Assembly: GCA_000733355.1 (NCBI GenBank)
Contig: JNVV01000006.1
Coordinates: 1,247,803-1,311,802, forward strand
DNA length: 64,000 nt
DNA from: Falciphora oryzae
Taxonomy: Eukaryota; Ascomycota; Sordariomycetes; Magnaporthales; Magnaporthaceae
Reading direction: 5' to 3'
The notes beneath the pieces were generated by a model, which saw nothing but the letters and a program-made list of their open reading frames with translations, was not told the origin of the DNA and did no database searches. Numbering within the stretch: position 1 is the stretch's first letter; each line of letters starts with the position of its first letter. Shown here piece after piece: positions 45,037 through 55,761 of the stretch. Both the position numbers and the translations under genes were made by a program.

Positions 45037-45135
45037 GGTCTCCTTTCCTATTTCCTATATTCTTTCTTGTTTCCTGTTTCCTTTCCTATTTCCTCCGTTC
45101 CTTCCTGTGTCCTGTTTTCTTCCCCGTTTCTATCC
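45037..45135. repeat. Pyrimidine-rich tract with TTTCCTATTTCC repeats
   Basis: About 100 nt almost purely C/T on the plus strand, with recurring ttcctatttcc and tttcctgtttcc units. It lies about 1.5 kb upstream of the PRO1 start. Such tracts are common in fungal promoters; function is not shown. Confidence 0.7.
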
Positions 45136-45468
45136 TAAAGAACCATAAATTTTTAGGTGTTCCAACCAAGGTTGTGCGGTTTATACCTACGAACTGCAGG
45201 TTTTTCTTTGGGGAACATGTCGAGCTGGGTGGGCGAGCAGTCGCCTGAAGTGTGGTGCTGGAAATGAACCGCACACCTCCGGGCGACGGCTCCATATGAA
45301 ATCAGCATAGGATCCCTGTCATGTCAGCCAAGGTCAACGGGCAAGGATCGCCCTGCCTCGACTGTCCCCGAGGACCCGTGTGTGCACATAGCTACGGTCG
45401 TATGCGTCTTCTCGACTTTGTTAGCGTGCAAGTGTGCAGCTCGGCCTGCAACCTACGCCAGCCCGCAG

Positions 45469-45707
45469 CCAATCAGCGGCCCAGCTGGCCCTGCACCGTC
45501 GCCAGACCTCTTCCACAGAGCTGCCCGTTTGGTCGCTCGACAGCCCCCACCCCTTGCAACCATCTTTTTCCGCGCCATCAACCGGCAAGAGAGCACTCGC
45601 ACTAGCCCAGAAGGGGATGTCGTTCTATTCTTGAGGGTGGGGTTGGGCGTTTGTTCCCACACTTCCGAGAGCGAGCCAGGCCGGCCAACCAGGCAGGGCG
45701 CGCCAAT
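45469..45707 (+). promoter_or_regulatory. CCAAT boxes upstream of PRO1
   Basis: CCAAT at 45469-45473 (in gccaatcagcgg, a near-ideal HAP-complex site) and again at 45703-45707. They lie 0.9-1.1 kb before the PRO1 ATG and would suit a promoter with a long leader. The assignment is inference. Confidence 0.45.
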
Positions 45708-46605
45708 GGGCGGCTGTCCTCGCCCACCACTCTCCCGTGCCCCCCTCCCCGTGCCGTTCCTCCTGCTCTCCCTCTCTCCTGCTGCCAGCCTGCCTCTGCC
45801 TCTGCAGCCACAGCCAGACCGGTCCCAATCCGGATAGCTCAGTCCTACCGTGCTTCCACGTAGGGCAGATCAGCATGGGTCACGCACCGAAGAGGGGGGG
45901 CCCAAAAAAGAAACCGCCCAGGCTTGGGTGCGAGTGTTCAAAAATAGAACACAGCACAAACCAAGTGCCAGAGCTGGGTGGAAGCTGGCGATGGTGCCGT
46001 GGTATAAGGCTCTGGCCCGTCCGACACATCTCGACGTTTTGTTTCTTCCCCTCCAGATCAGACCAAGGCCCCGGTGTAGGAAAGAAGTCCCAAGTGTCGT
46101 CCGTTCGACCCATCCTCTCTCTTTAATCAATAATCTCTTCGTTAATCGTCGACCCCGTCATCAGCCCTGGCCCTGAGACACGCCAAACCCCCAGCTCGAC
46201 GATTTCCCGAAAGAAACAAACCATCCCGACCCAAGGCAAGCCGGACTTGCTGTGCAAACTTACAGTCTCGACGACATATTTACTTATCCGATAACTTAAT
46301 AACGCCAAGTGTTTCGATAACGCTTTGTTCAATACCACCTTCGCGGGGTGTGCCAGGGTGAATTTGATATTCGCTCGGTGCAAGGGGCATTTGGACCTGG
46401 GTGGACCTGGACTCGACTAGGACCCCCGGCTCTGCCTTCCCTCCTCCCGCTTTTGCTCGGCCCAAGGGTCACCCACCCACACCCTTCTCCTCTTTCTCAA
46501 CCCACACCCCCCAGCCACCCTTCCCACAGGCACTCCCTCCCACCCCCGGTTGTGTGCCCCCTTGTCTGTCGAAGCAGGTACCTATCGTCGGAGGGACAGA
46601 TACAA

Positions 46606-48785
46606 ATGTCAACACTACCCCCCCAGATCCAAGACAACCTCACCAAGGCACCACAAGCCAACACAATGGCCGCTGGACAAGCAACAAAGACAAAGTCGGC
46701 CAAGGCCGCTGCCGCCAATGTCACGTCTAAGCAGAAGAGCCAGATGCACCGCCGGTCAAGAACGGGTATGTCCTGCCCCTTATTCCTTCTTTTCCGCCCC
46801 GAGCTGTGGCATGCAAACATGCGCCCGGCCAGCAAAAAAAAGCTAAAAGCTAACATATCATACTTCGAAAAGGCTGCTACACATGCAGGCTCCGGAGGAA
46901 GAAGTGCGATGAGGGTCAGCCTATGTGCACAGCATGCAAGCACCTGGGACTCAGCTGCGAGTACAAGCGCCCAATGTGGTGGAGCAACAACGATGCCAGG
47001 AGGCGGCACAAGGACGACATCAAGATGATCATCAAGAAGAAGAAGCTCTCTGAGAAGGGCTCCCACAACGTCCAGAACTCAATGAGCTCGCCCCCTGGCC
47101 TCTCGCACTCGCTTCCCACATCAGCAACCTTCTCCGACCCCCTCGACCGGACAAGGTCGGCTTCGATCGACTCGCACTTCCCCTTCAACTTCAACAGCCC
47201 GCCCACGACCTCTGAGTATGGCTCCTTCACGCCTCAGATGCACCCAGACTTCATGTTCAGCGGCGCCTTCTCGCCCTACGAGATCGACGTCAAGACGGAG
47301 AGGCAGATGTTTGTCAACGACGTGCCTACCCTCAGGGAGTCGACCACGTCCACCTTCAGCACTTTCCACACTCCGCCGCCCCCGGGCTCCACCCTGCCGT
47401 CTTTCCCTCTGGAAGGCGAGTGGACTGAGCAGGTGTGCTCGGAGCGGCGCGAGTCCTTCACTGAGGAGACCCTGAACCTCAACTTCTTCGATTTCGCCCA
47501 TGGCCCTCCGATGCCCTCGAGGCAGGTGGCCATTGAGCTCGACGAGGGCGACCAGCGCCTGCTTGATCACTTCATCCAGCATGTGCTGCCGACAATCTTC
47601 CCCATCCTCGAGTCTAACCAGCACGGCTCGGTCACCTCTGACCTGATCCTGCCGGCACTACAGAGCAACAAGGGCTACCTGCACTGCTGCCTGAGCATCG
47701 CCGCCCAGCATCTCAAGACCTCTGACGTTCCTCAGTACGACGAGGTGGACGCCGACATCATGCGCCATCGCTACGCCACCATCTCGGCACTCTGCGACGC
47801 CCTGGCCCGCGATGAGAACCACCAGCAGATCCTCGAGGCCGCCCTGGGCCTCATCTTCTTCCAGTGCTGTGTCGGCCGCTTCGACGACGCCCTGCCCGAC
47901 GTGGCCTGGCACCAACACTTCCAGGCCGCTGTGTCGCTGGTGCAGAAGCTGGACCTGCCTCGCATCGTCTCGGACCCCACCGAGCAGTCGGCGGCGACCC
48001 CCTTCAATATGACTCTCACGTCCTGGATTGACATCCTGGGCGCGACCATGCAGGGTCGGGCGCCGACGTTTGCGCACACTTACCGCGAGAAGCATCTGTC
48101 GCCCACCAACTCGTCGCTCGGCCTGCGCGAGCTCATGGGCTGCGAGGACCGGGTCATGTACCTGATCTCGGAGATTGCCTGCCTTGAGGCCCTCAAGAAT
48201 GACGGCATGGACGACATCACCCTCTGCCAGCACGTGCACGTCCTGGGCGACCAGATCGGTCTCACTGAGGTCGGCGAGCAGCCGCCCAAGATCCCGTTCA
48301 ATGCCAACGGCACGCTCAGCCCCAAGCAACTCAGCAAGAACATGACGGCGGCCTTCCGCCTGGCGGCGCGCATCTACCTCTGCAGCCTCGTGCCCGGATT
48401 CAATCCGGCTCAGGCGAGCTGCGTCGGCCTGGTCGACAAGCTCACCACTGTGCTGCAGCACATCCCTTCTGGCCCTCACGGCTTCGATCGGTCGCTCGTC
48501 TGGGTCTACCTGATCGGCGGCGGTGTCAGCCAGCCTGGCTCGTCCTTCCGCATGTTCTTCGAGGATCGCATTGCGCAGCTCGGCGACCGCGCCGTCCTGG
48601 GCTCTTTCGGCCGCGTCGTCTCGCTTCTCCACGAGACCTGGCTCGAGAGCGACAAGTTTGCTCAGTCGCAGTCTTGCACTCCCACCAGCGCCACCTCGGA
48701 TTCTGCCTGCGGCTCGGCTGGCGTCGCATACATCCACTGGCGCGATGTGATGCAGATGAAGGGTTGGGATTACCTTCTCATCTAG
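46606..48785 (+). CDS. pro1: Zn2Cys6 transcription factor of the PRO1/ADV-1 family (sexual development regulator)
   Basis: Two exons, 46606-46765 and 46873-48785, with an intron at 46766-46872 (GTATGT...GCTAAC...AAAAG, phase 1), giving 690 aa. The zinc cluster is C55-x2-C58-x6-C65-x6-C72-x2-C75-x6-C82, followed by the very characteristic YKRPMWWSNNDARRRHKDDI and IIKKKKLSEKGSH. These and the overall length match the fungal PRO1 (Sordaria), ADV-1 (Neurospora) and related NosA/RosA regulators, which control fruiting-body development, hyphal fusion and cell-wall integrity genes. The middle has SPPGLSHSLPTSATFSDP and a Ser/Pro/Thr-rich region; residues from about 210 on form the fungal transcription-factor homology region (LLDHFIQHVLPTIFPILES onward). 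The intron removes junk immediately before the first zinc Cys, so splicing is required for DNA binding. The start ATG is in phase and precedes an Ala/Lys-rich segment. Confidence 0.93.
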
Positions 48786-51700
48786 ACGAGGCAACCTTCT
48801 TCTTTCTTCCCCTGGTGATACAGGAAATCGCCGCTTCTTTCCTTCAAACACATCAGAAACAAATACCCTTCAATCTGCTTTTTTTTCTTTCTCTTCTTCA
48901 ACGAAGATTTTGCCATGAGAAAGGTAGAGGATGCCGCAAGGCATAAAGAGTTGGGGACGACACTTGGACTCGGGACCTGGGACGATGGCCCTGGAGACTT
49001 CGGACACCTCCAGGGCAGAACGCGGGCATGTCGTGGATCGACGACAGCGAGACGGTGAGAGCCATCAGCGGTATGGCTTCGGACTGGATGATAAACGACC
49101 TTTTCCTTTTCTCTTTTCTTATTCTTCTTTTTCCTTTTCTCCTCTCCTTTTCTGTTTCCTTATTTACTTCTCTTACTGGTCGTTCACCCCGGGTTATACC
49201 AAAGCGTGCATGGGCCTGGAGTTTATCATGGAGTCGGCGGGCATTGGGAATAAAGGGACAGCTTCTGTGCTGGCTCGTTTCTTTTCGTCTGGATGGAGAG
49301 GGAAACAGGACAAACAAAGCGCGATTCGCCAGCAACGCGGGAAAAGACAACTGCGGCAGCGGAGATACAGGGAGCGCTTTTTAATCTTTCTCACAATTAT
49401 ACCCAGAATTCCAAACAAGAATTCAAATTTCAAGACTTCAAAACAAGGAAAAAAAAAAAAAAAAAAAAACCAAGCTCCCTCTACTTTGCCATTCTCCAAG
49501 TGAATTTTTGCCGCGGACACCGACATGTCCCTGAGCCTTGAGGGCCTACCATCGCCGTCCGGTGAGGTTACATAGCCTGGCAGCCGCCGTGTAATTTCGT
49601 TCCCGGCGCTTCGCCGGCCGGAGCAATCCGTGGACCTCGACCAAGCCGTTGCTGGGTCGCAGTCACCAAGCGCGCGGCAACGGCTCTCTGTTCATCTCTC
49701 TTGCTCCCCATCTTCCTCCACCTTTTGCTTACTTTCTCCTTCCTTTCCCTCTCTACTTTCGACGACTGATTTCTGTTACCACAATAGGCCTACCAAAGCT
49801 GGCCGACATTAGACCACAGGATCCACTGCCTTCTACGATCTACCCGCCGACCCCTAGCATAAGGACAGAGTGGCAGCAGCACGATGACGCATATTTCTGA
49901 CCGACTGCGTTCAGCAGGGGCATTTTCACCCTGTCTCCCGACAGTGTGACTTGCAGTCAAGATTGCCTTGACCGCCTCGAGCTCGCCGTGCGTTGTATGA
50001 TGTCCTAGGGGTCTGTTGTACCTCGTATGCACACACCTGCTCGCCCGGGTCCTGTGCGCGTTCGGGTACGGACAGCTCCAAACCGATGCAAAAAAAAAAA
50101 AAAAAAAAAAACAGGGCAAGGGTAGGACAGGGACATGCAAGCGCAGGTGAGGATCTTGCCGCGCGAGCACAACGCAGGTCCGCATCTGGTTCGGGACTCG
50201 AACGTGCTCCGAGGGGGCGGGAACCGCATCGTGAAAGTGGCAACATTTGGATGCCATGCCAGGGCCTTTTGCTTAATACACACACACCCTCTCCGCATAT
50301 GGGCAGGGGAGCAGGGAGGAAGAGGCTTGCTCAGACTGACGGTGTGCACATAAACGATGTTTCGTTGTTCAGCATAGACGCGAGTCCACGTCAAAAGACA
50401 CAAAAAAACCTGCCGTTCGTAGATCACGAAGAGTCATCATGGGGGCGGGCAGGGTCGTCGCGAGGCGTTTTCGCGGATCTTGGTGAGCCGAGAGGTGTGA
50501 AGGTAAGAAAAAAAAAAAGAATTTGCTGGCGGCCAGGGCCCGTGGGGTTGTGACCCCGGTATTTTCGAGGTCTGGCCGCGGGCGGACAAGACGAGCAATG
50601 AAGAAGGCCAGCCAATACCTTGGCCAGGACTGCAGGTCAGGCGGCGAAGGACGTGGGGTCTAGGCGGAGAAAGCTGCGCTGGTTTGTGAGGCGGCAAAAA
50701 GGGTGCTGTGCGTTGCGGCGTGCGGGTATTGATCAACTGCGCACCCAGTCGAGTGCGTGCGCGCGCAGCCGAGAGGGACGACGGGAGCGAGAGGCCTCGT
50801 GATCGCCAAGCATAATTCGCAGTGCGAAAATTGCGTGTCGTCGGTGGCAGGGCAGGGCAGGCGGGCAGCAGGGCGGGCAGCTAGCGACAGCAGCAGCAGC
50901 AACAGCAATGACAGCAGCCCGTGCCCCGTCATTGATGGGGATTCTGCCAACTCAACCGCATCCATGTGCTATGTGTTGGGCTGGTACCTGACATGGCCGT
51001 TTCAGAGGGCCGGCACGATGGAGAAGAAAAACGCAAAAGAAACATGGCAGGCGTGCAGTCATGTGAGTCAGAAATCCCTGGGTGCACGGGCCCGCCCTTC
51101 CATTCAATCAATCGATGGATGTCAGTGCCCCTCGCTGCCCCAACCTTGAAGCCAGCCCCACAACGGGCGGACACGCACTTGAGACCCTGGAGAGAAACGC
51201 TGGCCAGTGGCAGGGCTCCATGCGGCCGCTGCCCAGATGAGCTAAAAGCAGCTTGCCGCCAATCCTGGCGCTTCGTTGCAAACCGCGCGCCTACTCTGAA
51301 GCAGTCGCGCCGACAAGCCCGATTCCAGAAGCTCCTCGATTACGACGACGTGCAGGCCAGAGATGCGGCCTGGGCCTCTCGTTTGGACAGACCTCAAGCC
51401 GCCGAAACTGCACCGCCTCGGGCTCAGAGGTGCTGCTGGCCGTCGCCTCCCGACCAGTCGTCGGGCTCTTGGGGTCTTCGCTTCGACGGTGCAGATGGGG
51501 CTGCCCTGAGCCGACGTCTGGCCATCTTAGCGTGTCTGGTCCTTTCGGGCTCTTTATCTCGCTCTCCTTTGTTCTCTTCTTTTAGGCATGTCATGGCATG
51601 GCGTGACAGCGCCCAGCAGCGCCCTCTAGGAGGGTACCTAGGCCACGGCTGGGCCAACAGCCGTGGCGGTCCTTCTCGTCGAGTCGGGAGTGCGGCACTG

Positions 51701-52473
51701 GCGTCCAGAGCCTTAGTCGGGCTGCTGCTTCTGTTGCCGCCGGACCTGCAGCTGCGGATCGATCTGTTGGACCGCGGGCCTCCTCGGCGGCGGCCACCAC
51801 TTTGCTGCCCTGCCGTCTGGGAACTCAGGCGCCAACTGTTCGACATGGGTCATTTTTTTTTTTTTTTTTTTTGCTCTGCCTTCCTTTGTCAGAGGAATCA
51901 AAGGTAGAGCCGGAAGCCGAGCGATCTCAGCCCCAATCCATTCTCGGGCTTGCGTTATCCTTCCGAGACGCAGCCCGGTCATACGGGCAGCCATACTTAG
52001 TCCTTTCCTCTCGTGGCCTTGTTCTGCCCGACCTACTTCTCCGCCCAGAACGTGTGTTTGGCTGCCGTCGTGTGCGCTTCACTGTGCTCCGCCACTGACT
52101 TGACACTTATTCATTGTTCCTCGCCGCCATCTTCTTTTCTTCTTCACTGTCTTGTTCCATTCACGACGAGCGCCACGTTGTTTGTTCTGTGAATCAGGCC
52201 GACGTATTTGTGCCTGTGGCTGCCTCGCAAAGACTCACAGTGTTCACCCCGTTTACCTGATTTCGTCCCTTCTAGCTTTCTTCCCTTGATCGGCATTGAA
52301 GCATCAAAAAAAGATCGGAGCAAGGCTACCACCCATCAGTCGTACAAGAGAACCATACTCGGCTCTACATCCTTTACTTCCTTTACGCCTAAACGCTCGC
52401 TTTTCCCAACCATCGAAACCATTCAGCAGACGAACATCGACAACAACAAATATACACAAAACCCCAGGGCGGC
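48786..52473. other. 3.7-kb gene-free region downstream of PRO1
   Basis: It holds the PRO1 3' UTR, a strong pyrimidine tract (49096-49172), A- and T-tracts at 49449-49469, 50090-50111 and 51853-51872, and the promoter of the surface protein gene. The frame 50966-51907 runs straight through the T20 tract and shows no domain; I do not call it. The last 400 nt are CT/A-rich like a fungal leader. Confidence 0.5.
49096..49172. repeat. Pyrimidine-rich tract
   Basis: Near-continuous T/C stretch (ccttttccttttctctttt type) about 310-390 nt after the PRO1 stop, probably within its 3' UTR or terminator. Confidence 0.7.
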
Positions 52474-53886
52474 ATGCCAGAGCAGCGTCCGAGGCTCACC
52501 ATGCGGGCGGCCCTGGCCGTCGCCGTTTACGCGGCCTCGACCGCAGCATCATACATCCCCGCGCGATCGCTGTTCCTCCTCGAGAGGCAAAACACATGCG
52601 GCATCTCAGGCCACACACAATGCCCAGGCGCCGGGGTTCCGGCTGGGTTCTGCTGCAGCGCCTCAGATGTGTGCATAATGCTCGCCGGCAAGACCACGGT
52701 GCTGTGCTGCCCTCTCGGCGACACCTGCGCCAAGATCAAGCCCATCTCGTGCGATCTGAAGCTGCAGAACCCCGCGTCCCACCCAGAGTCTGTCGTCAAG
52801 ACCACCGTGTTCGACGTTGAGCTGGCCACTTGTGGCGGCGGTTGCTGTCCCTTTGGCTATACGTGCTCCGACAATGTATGCGTCGTTGACCCCGACAAGG
52901 ACACGCCGCCGGGACGGGCTAAGCCGTCGTCGACCTCAACACCGGCGCCGACGACGTCGTCGGGCAGGGCGGGAGGCGCTAGCACCACCCCGATCCGCAG
53001 ACCGACCGCCGTGACCCCGGTGGTATCCAAACCTACCACGGCCGCGCCCTCTTCGAGCACGACGGGCGGCGTCGGCGCCACCCCCTCGACACCCAGTCCG
53101 ACCACGGACGCGGGCCCGCCGGCCACGGCCATCCCAGGGAGCGCCGAAAACGTGGGGGGTGCTGCGCCGCCGCCCGCCGACTCGGTGTCGACCCCATCCA
53201 TCATCGGCGGCGTCGTCGGCGCTCTCATGTTCCTCATAGCCCTGGCCGTTGGAATCTTTTTCTGTTATCGCCGGAAGAAGAAGAACGCGAGCGCAGCGGC
53301 CGCCGCTGCCCCGCCGCGAGGCGACGGTGCGTCGTCCGTCATGGCCTACGGGAACGCAATCTCCCACCCGATCCCCTCCGAGATGACGTCGGGCGCCATG
53401 CGCACCGACTTCAACCGCAAGGGCTCCATCTCGTCGCACAGCTACGGCGGCGCGTCCGACCACGTCCCCTTCGCCCAGGCCGGCGCCACGGTGGGCCAGA
53501 ACTATCACCAGTACCCCGCATCGCCGCCCGCCCGCACCCTGACCGGCCGCACCGCAGTCACGCCCCAGATCCCTCCACTCCGGGGCATGAGGACCAGCGA
53601 CGGGGGCAACATCGGCGGCGTGCGCCCCGGCGGCTACGGTGGCGTGTCGCCGCCCTCGACGCCGCCGCAGCGCCAGCCCAGCACCGAGAGCATCGACGTC
53701 TATGTGGATGGCGGCCCGGCGGCGGCGGGCAGGGCTGCCGGCAATGGTGGCAAGGGCGGTGGACCGAGGTGCTCGACCGAGACCACGTTCACCACTCTGA
53801 TGCGCCAGGCCGACCTCCCGGACCCTCGCTACGGGGCACCTTTTGTGCCCCCTACGGCCTTCTCCACGCCGGACCGTCGGGCATAG
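52474..53886 (+). CDS. Cysteine-rich, Ser/Thr-stalked single-pass membrane protein (possible wall sensor)
   Basis: Single exon of 470 aa. A second in-frame ATG at 52501 has a better initiation context (tcaccATG) and would give 461 aa starting directly with the signal peptide (MRAALAVAVYAASTAAS). The ectodomain (about residues 35-140) is cysteine-rich, with FCCSA, LCCPLGDTC and GGCCPFGYTC, so the CCP-x-G-x-TC motif occurs twice. A Pro/Ser/Thr-rich, probably O-glycosylated stalk follows (about 145-235). A TM helix (IIGGVVGALMFLIALAVGIF) lies at about 242-262, then a basic YRRKKKN anchor and a 200-residue disordered cytosolic tail. The plan resembles fungal WSC/Mid2-like stress sensors, but the ectodomain is not a WSC domain; I do not know the family or ligand. 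Confidence 0.85.
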   Translation: MPEQRPRLTMRAALAVAVYAASTAASYIPARSLFLLERQNTCGISGHTQCPGAGVPAGFCCSASDVCIMLAGKTTVLCCPLGDTCAKIKPISCDLKLQNPASHPESVVKTTVFDVELATCGGGCCPFGYTCSDNVCVVDPDKDTPPGRAKPSSTSTPAPTTSSGRAGGASTTPIRRPTAVTPVVSKPTTAAPSSSTTGGVGATPSTPSPTTDAGPPATAIPGSAENVGGAAPPPADSVSTPSIIGGVVGALMFLIALAVGIFFCYRRKKKNASAAAAAAPPRGDGASSVMAYGNAISHPIPSEMTSGAMRTDFNRKGSISSHSYGGASDHVPFAQAGATVGQNYHQYPASPPARTLTGRTAVTPQIPPLRGMRTSDGGNIGGVRPGGYGGVSPPSTPPQRQPSTESIDVYVDGGPAAAGRAAGNGGKGGGPRCSTETTFTTLMRQADLPDPRYGAPFVPPTAFSTPDRRA

Positions 53887-54978
53887 CAGTAGCGCCTCAT
53901 GTTTTTTTTCTTCCTCTTCGTCCAGTCGCAATAGCAGGTCTTTCAATCACTGGCGTGTTTAATCATAGCATATAGCATACGTAGTCTTTATTCCCGAGGG
54001 CGCTTTGGGGTTTCGTTTGTATCGTTTTGCATAGCCGGGCATCTACTGTTTTCTTTGCTTAGAGTTCTCCTTTGTTCATCTTGCTTTGCTCATATACCCC
54101 TCCTCTAGGCCGAGCGCCGATTTCTTCAGAATGGAACTATTAGCATGACCAACGATGTAAGCCCCTGAAAGACAGGGACCGTCCGGTGAGCACGTTACCC
54201 GTATCTGTAGTTGCTAGGAGCGTGCCTCGACGGCGCCCGCAGTCATATGATAAGCATTAAGATCATCACCGCCGTCGGCTAAGATTAACCACGGCCCGTC
54301 CTCGTAGTCCGATCACGACAGCTTTCCGATGCAGAACCTTGAGACAGACGATATAAACTATCTCGAGACTTAACATAGGGTCCCCGTTGTCACCACGTTG
54401 GCTACTTTAGCTACTGTATGCTAACCGAGCACTCCTTGGGGACAGCCAACCACCAACTTGGCCAGTGAGATTATTGCCACAAGGTGTGCCCTAGACCCCT
54501 TCAAGTGGCCTGCGAGGGACACGAGGAGATTTGCGTGTTCTTTTTATACAACGAGCCCGAGCCACTGCAGAAAACACCACCGCCTATGTAGGATATGTGA
54601 CCGCTCGACAGTGCTTGGAAGATAGACGTCCACCAACCGGCCAGAGACAGACGTACCGTATTGCCACTTCGGACATCGGGTATTTCCAAAAGGATTTTCG
54701 CATCATCACCAGCAACCAACGCTTTCCCCTCCTAGGAAAAAAAAAAAAAAAAAAAAAAGCTCGTGAGCACATACCAAGAACAATCAACGAACTCTATGTC
54801 TCGACTTTGTGACAGGAATGGAAACCGAAAGAAAAAAAAACATTGACGTATCCGTAGCGCCGCGAGGCCTCGGAGTGACATATGTAAAAACAGGACAAAT
54901 ATTTTGTTTCCTTCCCTCCCACAGGAAATTCATCAATTTGCACCACAACCACACACAGCCTTCCTTCATGCTCCCATC
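53887..54978. other. Convergent intergenic region
   Basis: 1.1 kb between the stops of the surface protein gene (+) and SHR3 (-). AT-richer DNA with an A22 tract at 54737-54758. No coding sequence is supported; probably 3' UTRs. Confidence 0.5.
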
Positions 54979-55761
54979 TTACTGCTTCTTCTTGGAGCTC
55001 CCCGAGGCGTCGGCAGCGGCAGCGGCAGCCTCGGCCTGCTGCTGTGCGATCTGGCGCTCATCCTCGGCCTCCCTGCGCTCGGCGTACCACTGGCCGGCCT
55101 GCAAAACCAAAACGCCGACGAGCACGAGGGCCAAGATGGTGTTGCTGGCGCTCAGCACCTTGAGCGAGTCCTCCCTGCCGAGTCTCAGCTCCCCGGACAG
55201 GGGCCCCTCGTGTCGCAGCGTGCCCTTCCCGTCCTCGCCCCACGCGTTCGCCGAGACGTCCTGGAGGCCCCTGACGATGTTGGCGACGTAGATCCCCACG
55301 CCGATCAGGTACAGGACGAGCGAGGCGCCGTCGAAGAGCACGTTTGCCTCGGACGGCTTGAAGAGCTTGGCGAAGAAGCCGAGGAAGCCGACGCACACGA
55401 CCATGTTGAGCACGCGCGGGATCAGGGGCGGGGCCGCGTGCATGAAGCGCAGGTGCTCGGCCAGCTGGTCGTAGTAGGCGGGCGGGACGGGCTCCGAGGT
55501 CCAGAGGAGGGGGAAGTCGTAGGGGAACGAGGCGAAGAGGATGCCAAGGAAGAAGCAGACGGCTGTTTTTGTTGGTCGGTTTCGCCTGCTGTTAGCTCGT
55601 GACCCCCCTCTCTCAGATAAAGGTGAGTGGGATGGAGAAAGAAAGGAAAAAAAAAAAAAAAGACACTCACGGCCTACTATCATGATGGTGGCAAACGAGT
55701 GCGACCCGCGGTAGTCCTTTGAGCGCGTGCTCTTGGACCAGTCCACCCACTTGGTGTCCAT
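54979..55761 (-). CDS. SHR3: SHR3 family ER membrane chaperone for amino-acid permeases
   Basis: Two exons, 55761-55671 and 55562-54979, phase 1 join, giving 224 aa (yeast Shr3 is about 210). Shr3 sits in the ER membrane and prevents aggregation of amino-acid permeases so that they can enter COPII vesicles. A first TM starts in exon 1 (SFATIMIVG) and continues across the splice (PVCFFLGILFASFPYDFPLLW). Further TM segments are RVLNMVVCVGFLGFF, ASLVLYLIGVGIYV and NTILALVLVGVLVLQAG, giving the expected four. The cytosolic tail is a Glu/Gln/Ala helix ending in SGSSKKKQ; the terminal lysines fit ER retention loosely. The start is the first in-frame ATG (MDTKWVDWSK). The intron has T15 right after its 5' splice site. 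Confidence 0.9.
   Translation of the reverse strand: MDTKWVDWSKSTRSKDYRGSHSFATIMIVGRECLFFFFSFLSPSHSPLSERGGSRANSRRNRPTKTAVCFFLGILFASFPYDFPLLWTSEPVPPAYYDQLAEHLRFMHAAPPLIPRVLNMVVCVGFLGFFAKLFKPSEANVLFDGASLVLYLIGVGIYVANIVRGLQDVSANAWGEDGKGTLRHEGPLSGELRLGREDSLKVLSASNTILALVLVGVLVLQAGQWYAERREAEDERQIAQQQAEAAAAAADASGSSKKKQ

Larger units (their letters stand above)
35292..46605. other. 11.3-kb gene-free region between the SAM-PH gene and PRO1
   Basis: It lies upstream of both flanking genes (divergent). No open frame on either strand has a recognisable domain, and the longest (37208-38074) looks like chance GC-rich sequence. It is not AT-rich, so it lacks the signature of RIP-mutated repeats, and I see no terminal inverted repeats or transposase fragments. 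It contains scattered CCAAT boxes (36795, 36863, 44110, 45469, 45703), short tandem repeats, pyrimidine tracts, A-tracts (40327-40340, 44197-44213) and an assembly gap. The best reading is extended regulatory DNA and long transcribed leaders; non-coding RNAs are possible but unproven. Confidence 0.55.

Noticed and set aside
35292..46605. Degenerate transposon or RIP-mutated repeat as explanation for the gene-free region
   Set aside because: The DNA is not AT-rich, shows no long terminal or inverted repeats and no transposase or reverse-transcriptase fragments in any frame.
50966..51907. 313-codon plus-strand open frame downstream of PRO1
   Set aside because: It reads through a T20 tract as a poly-Phe run near its end, has no domain and overlaps several similar frames.
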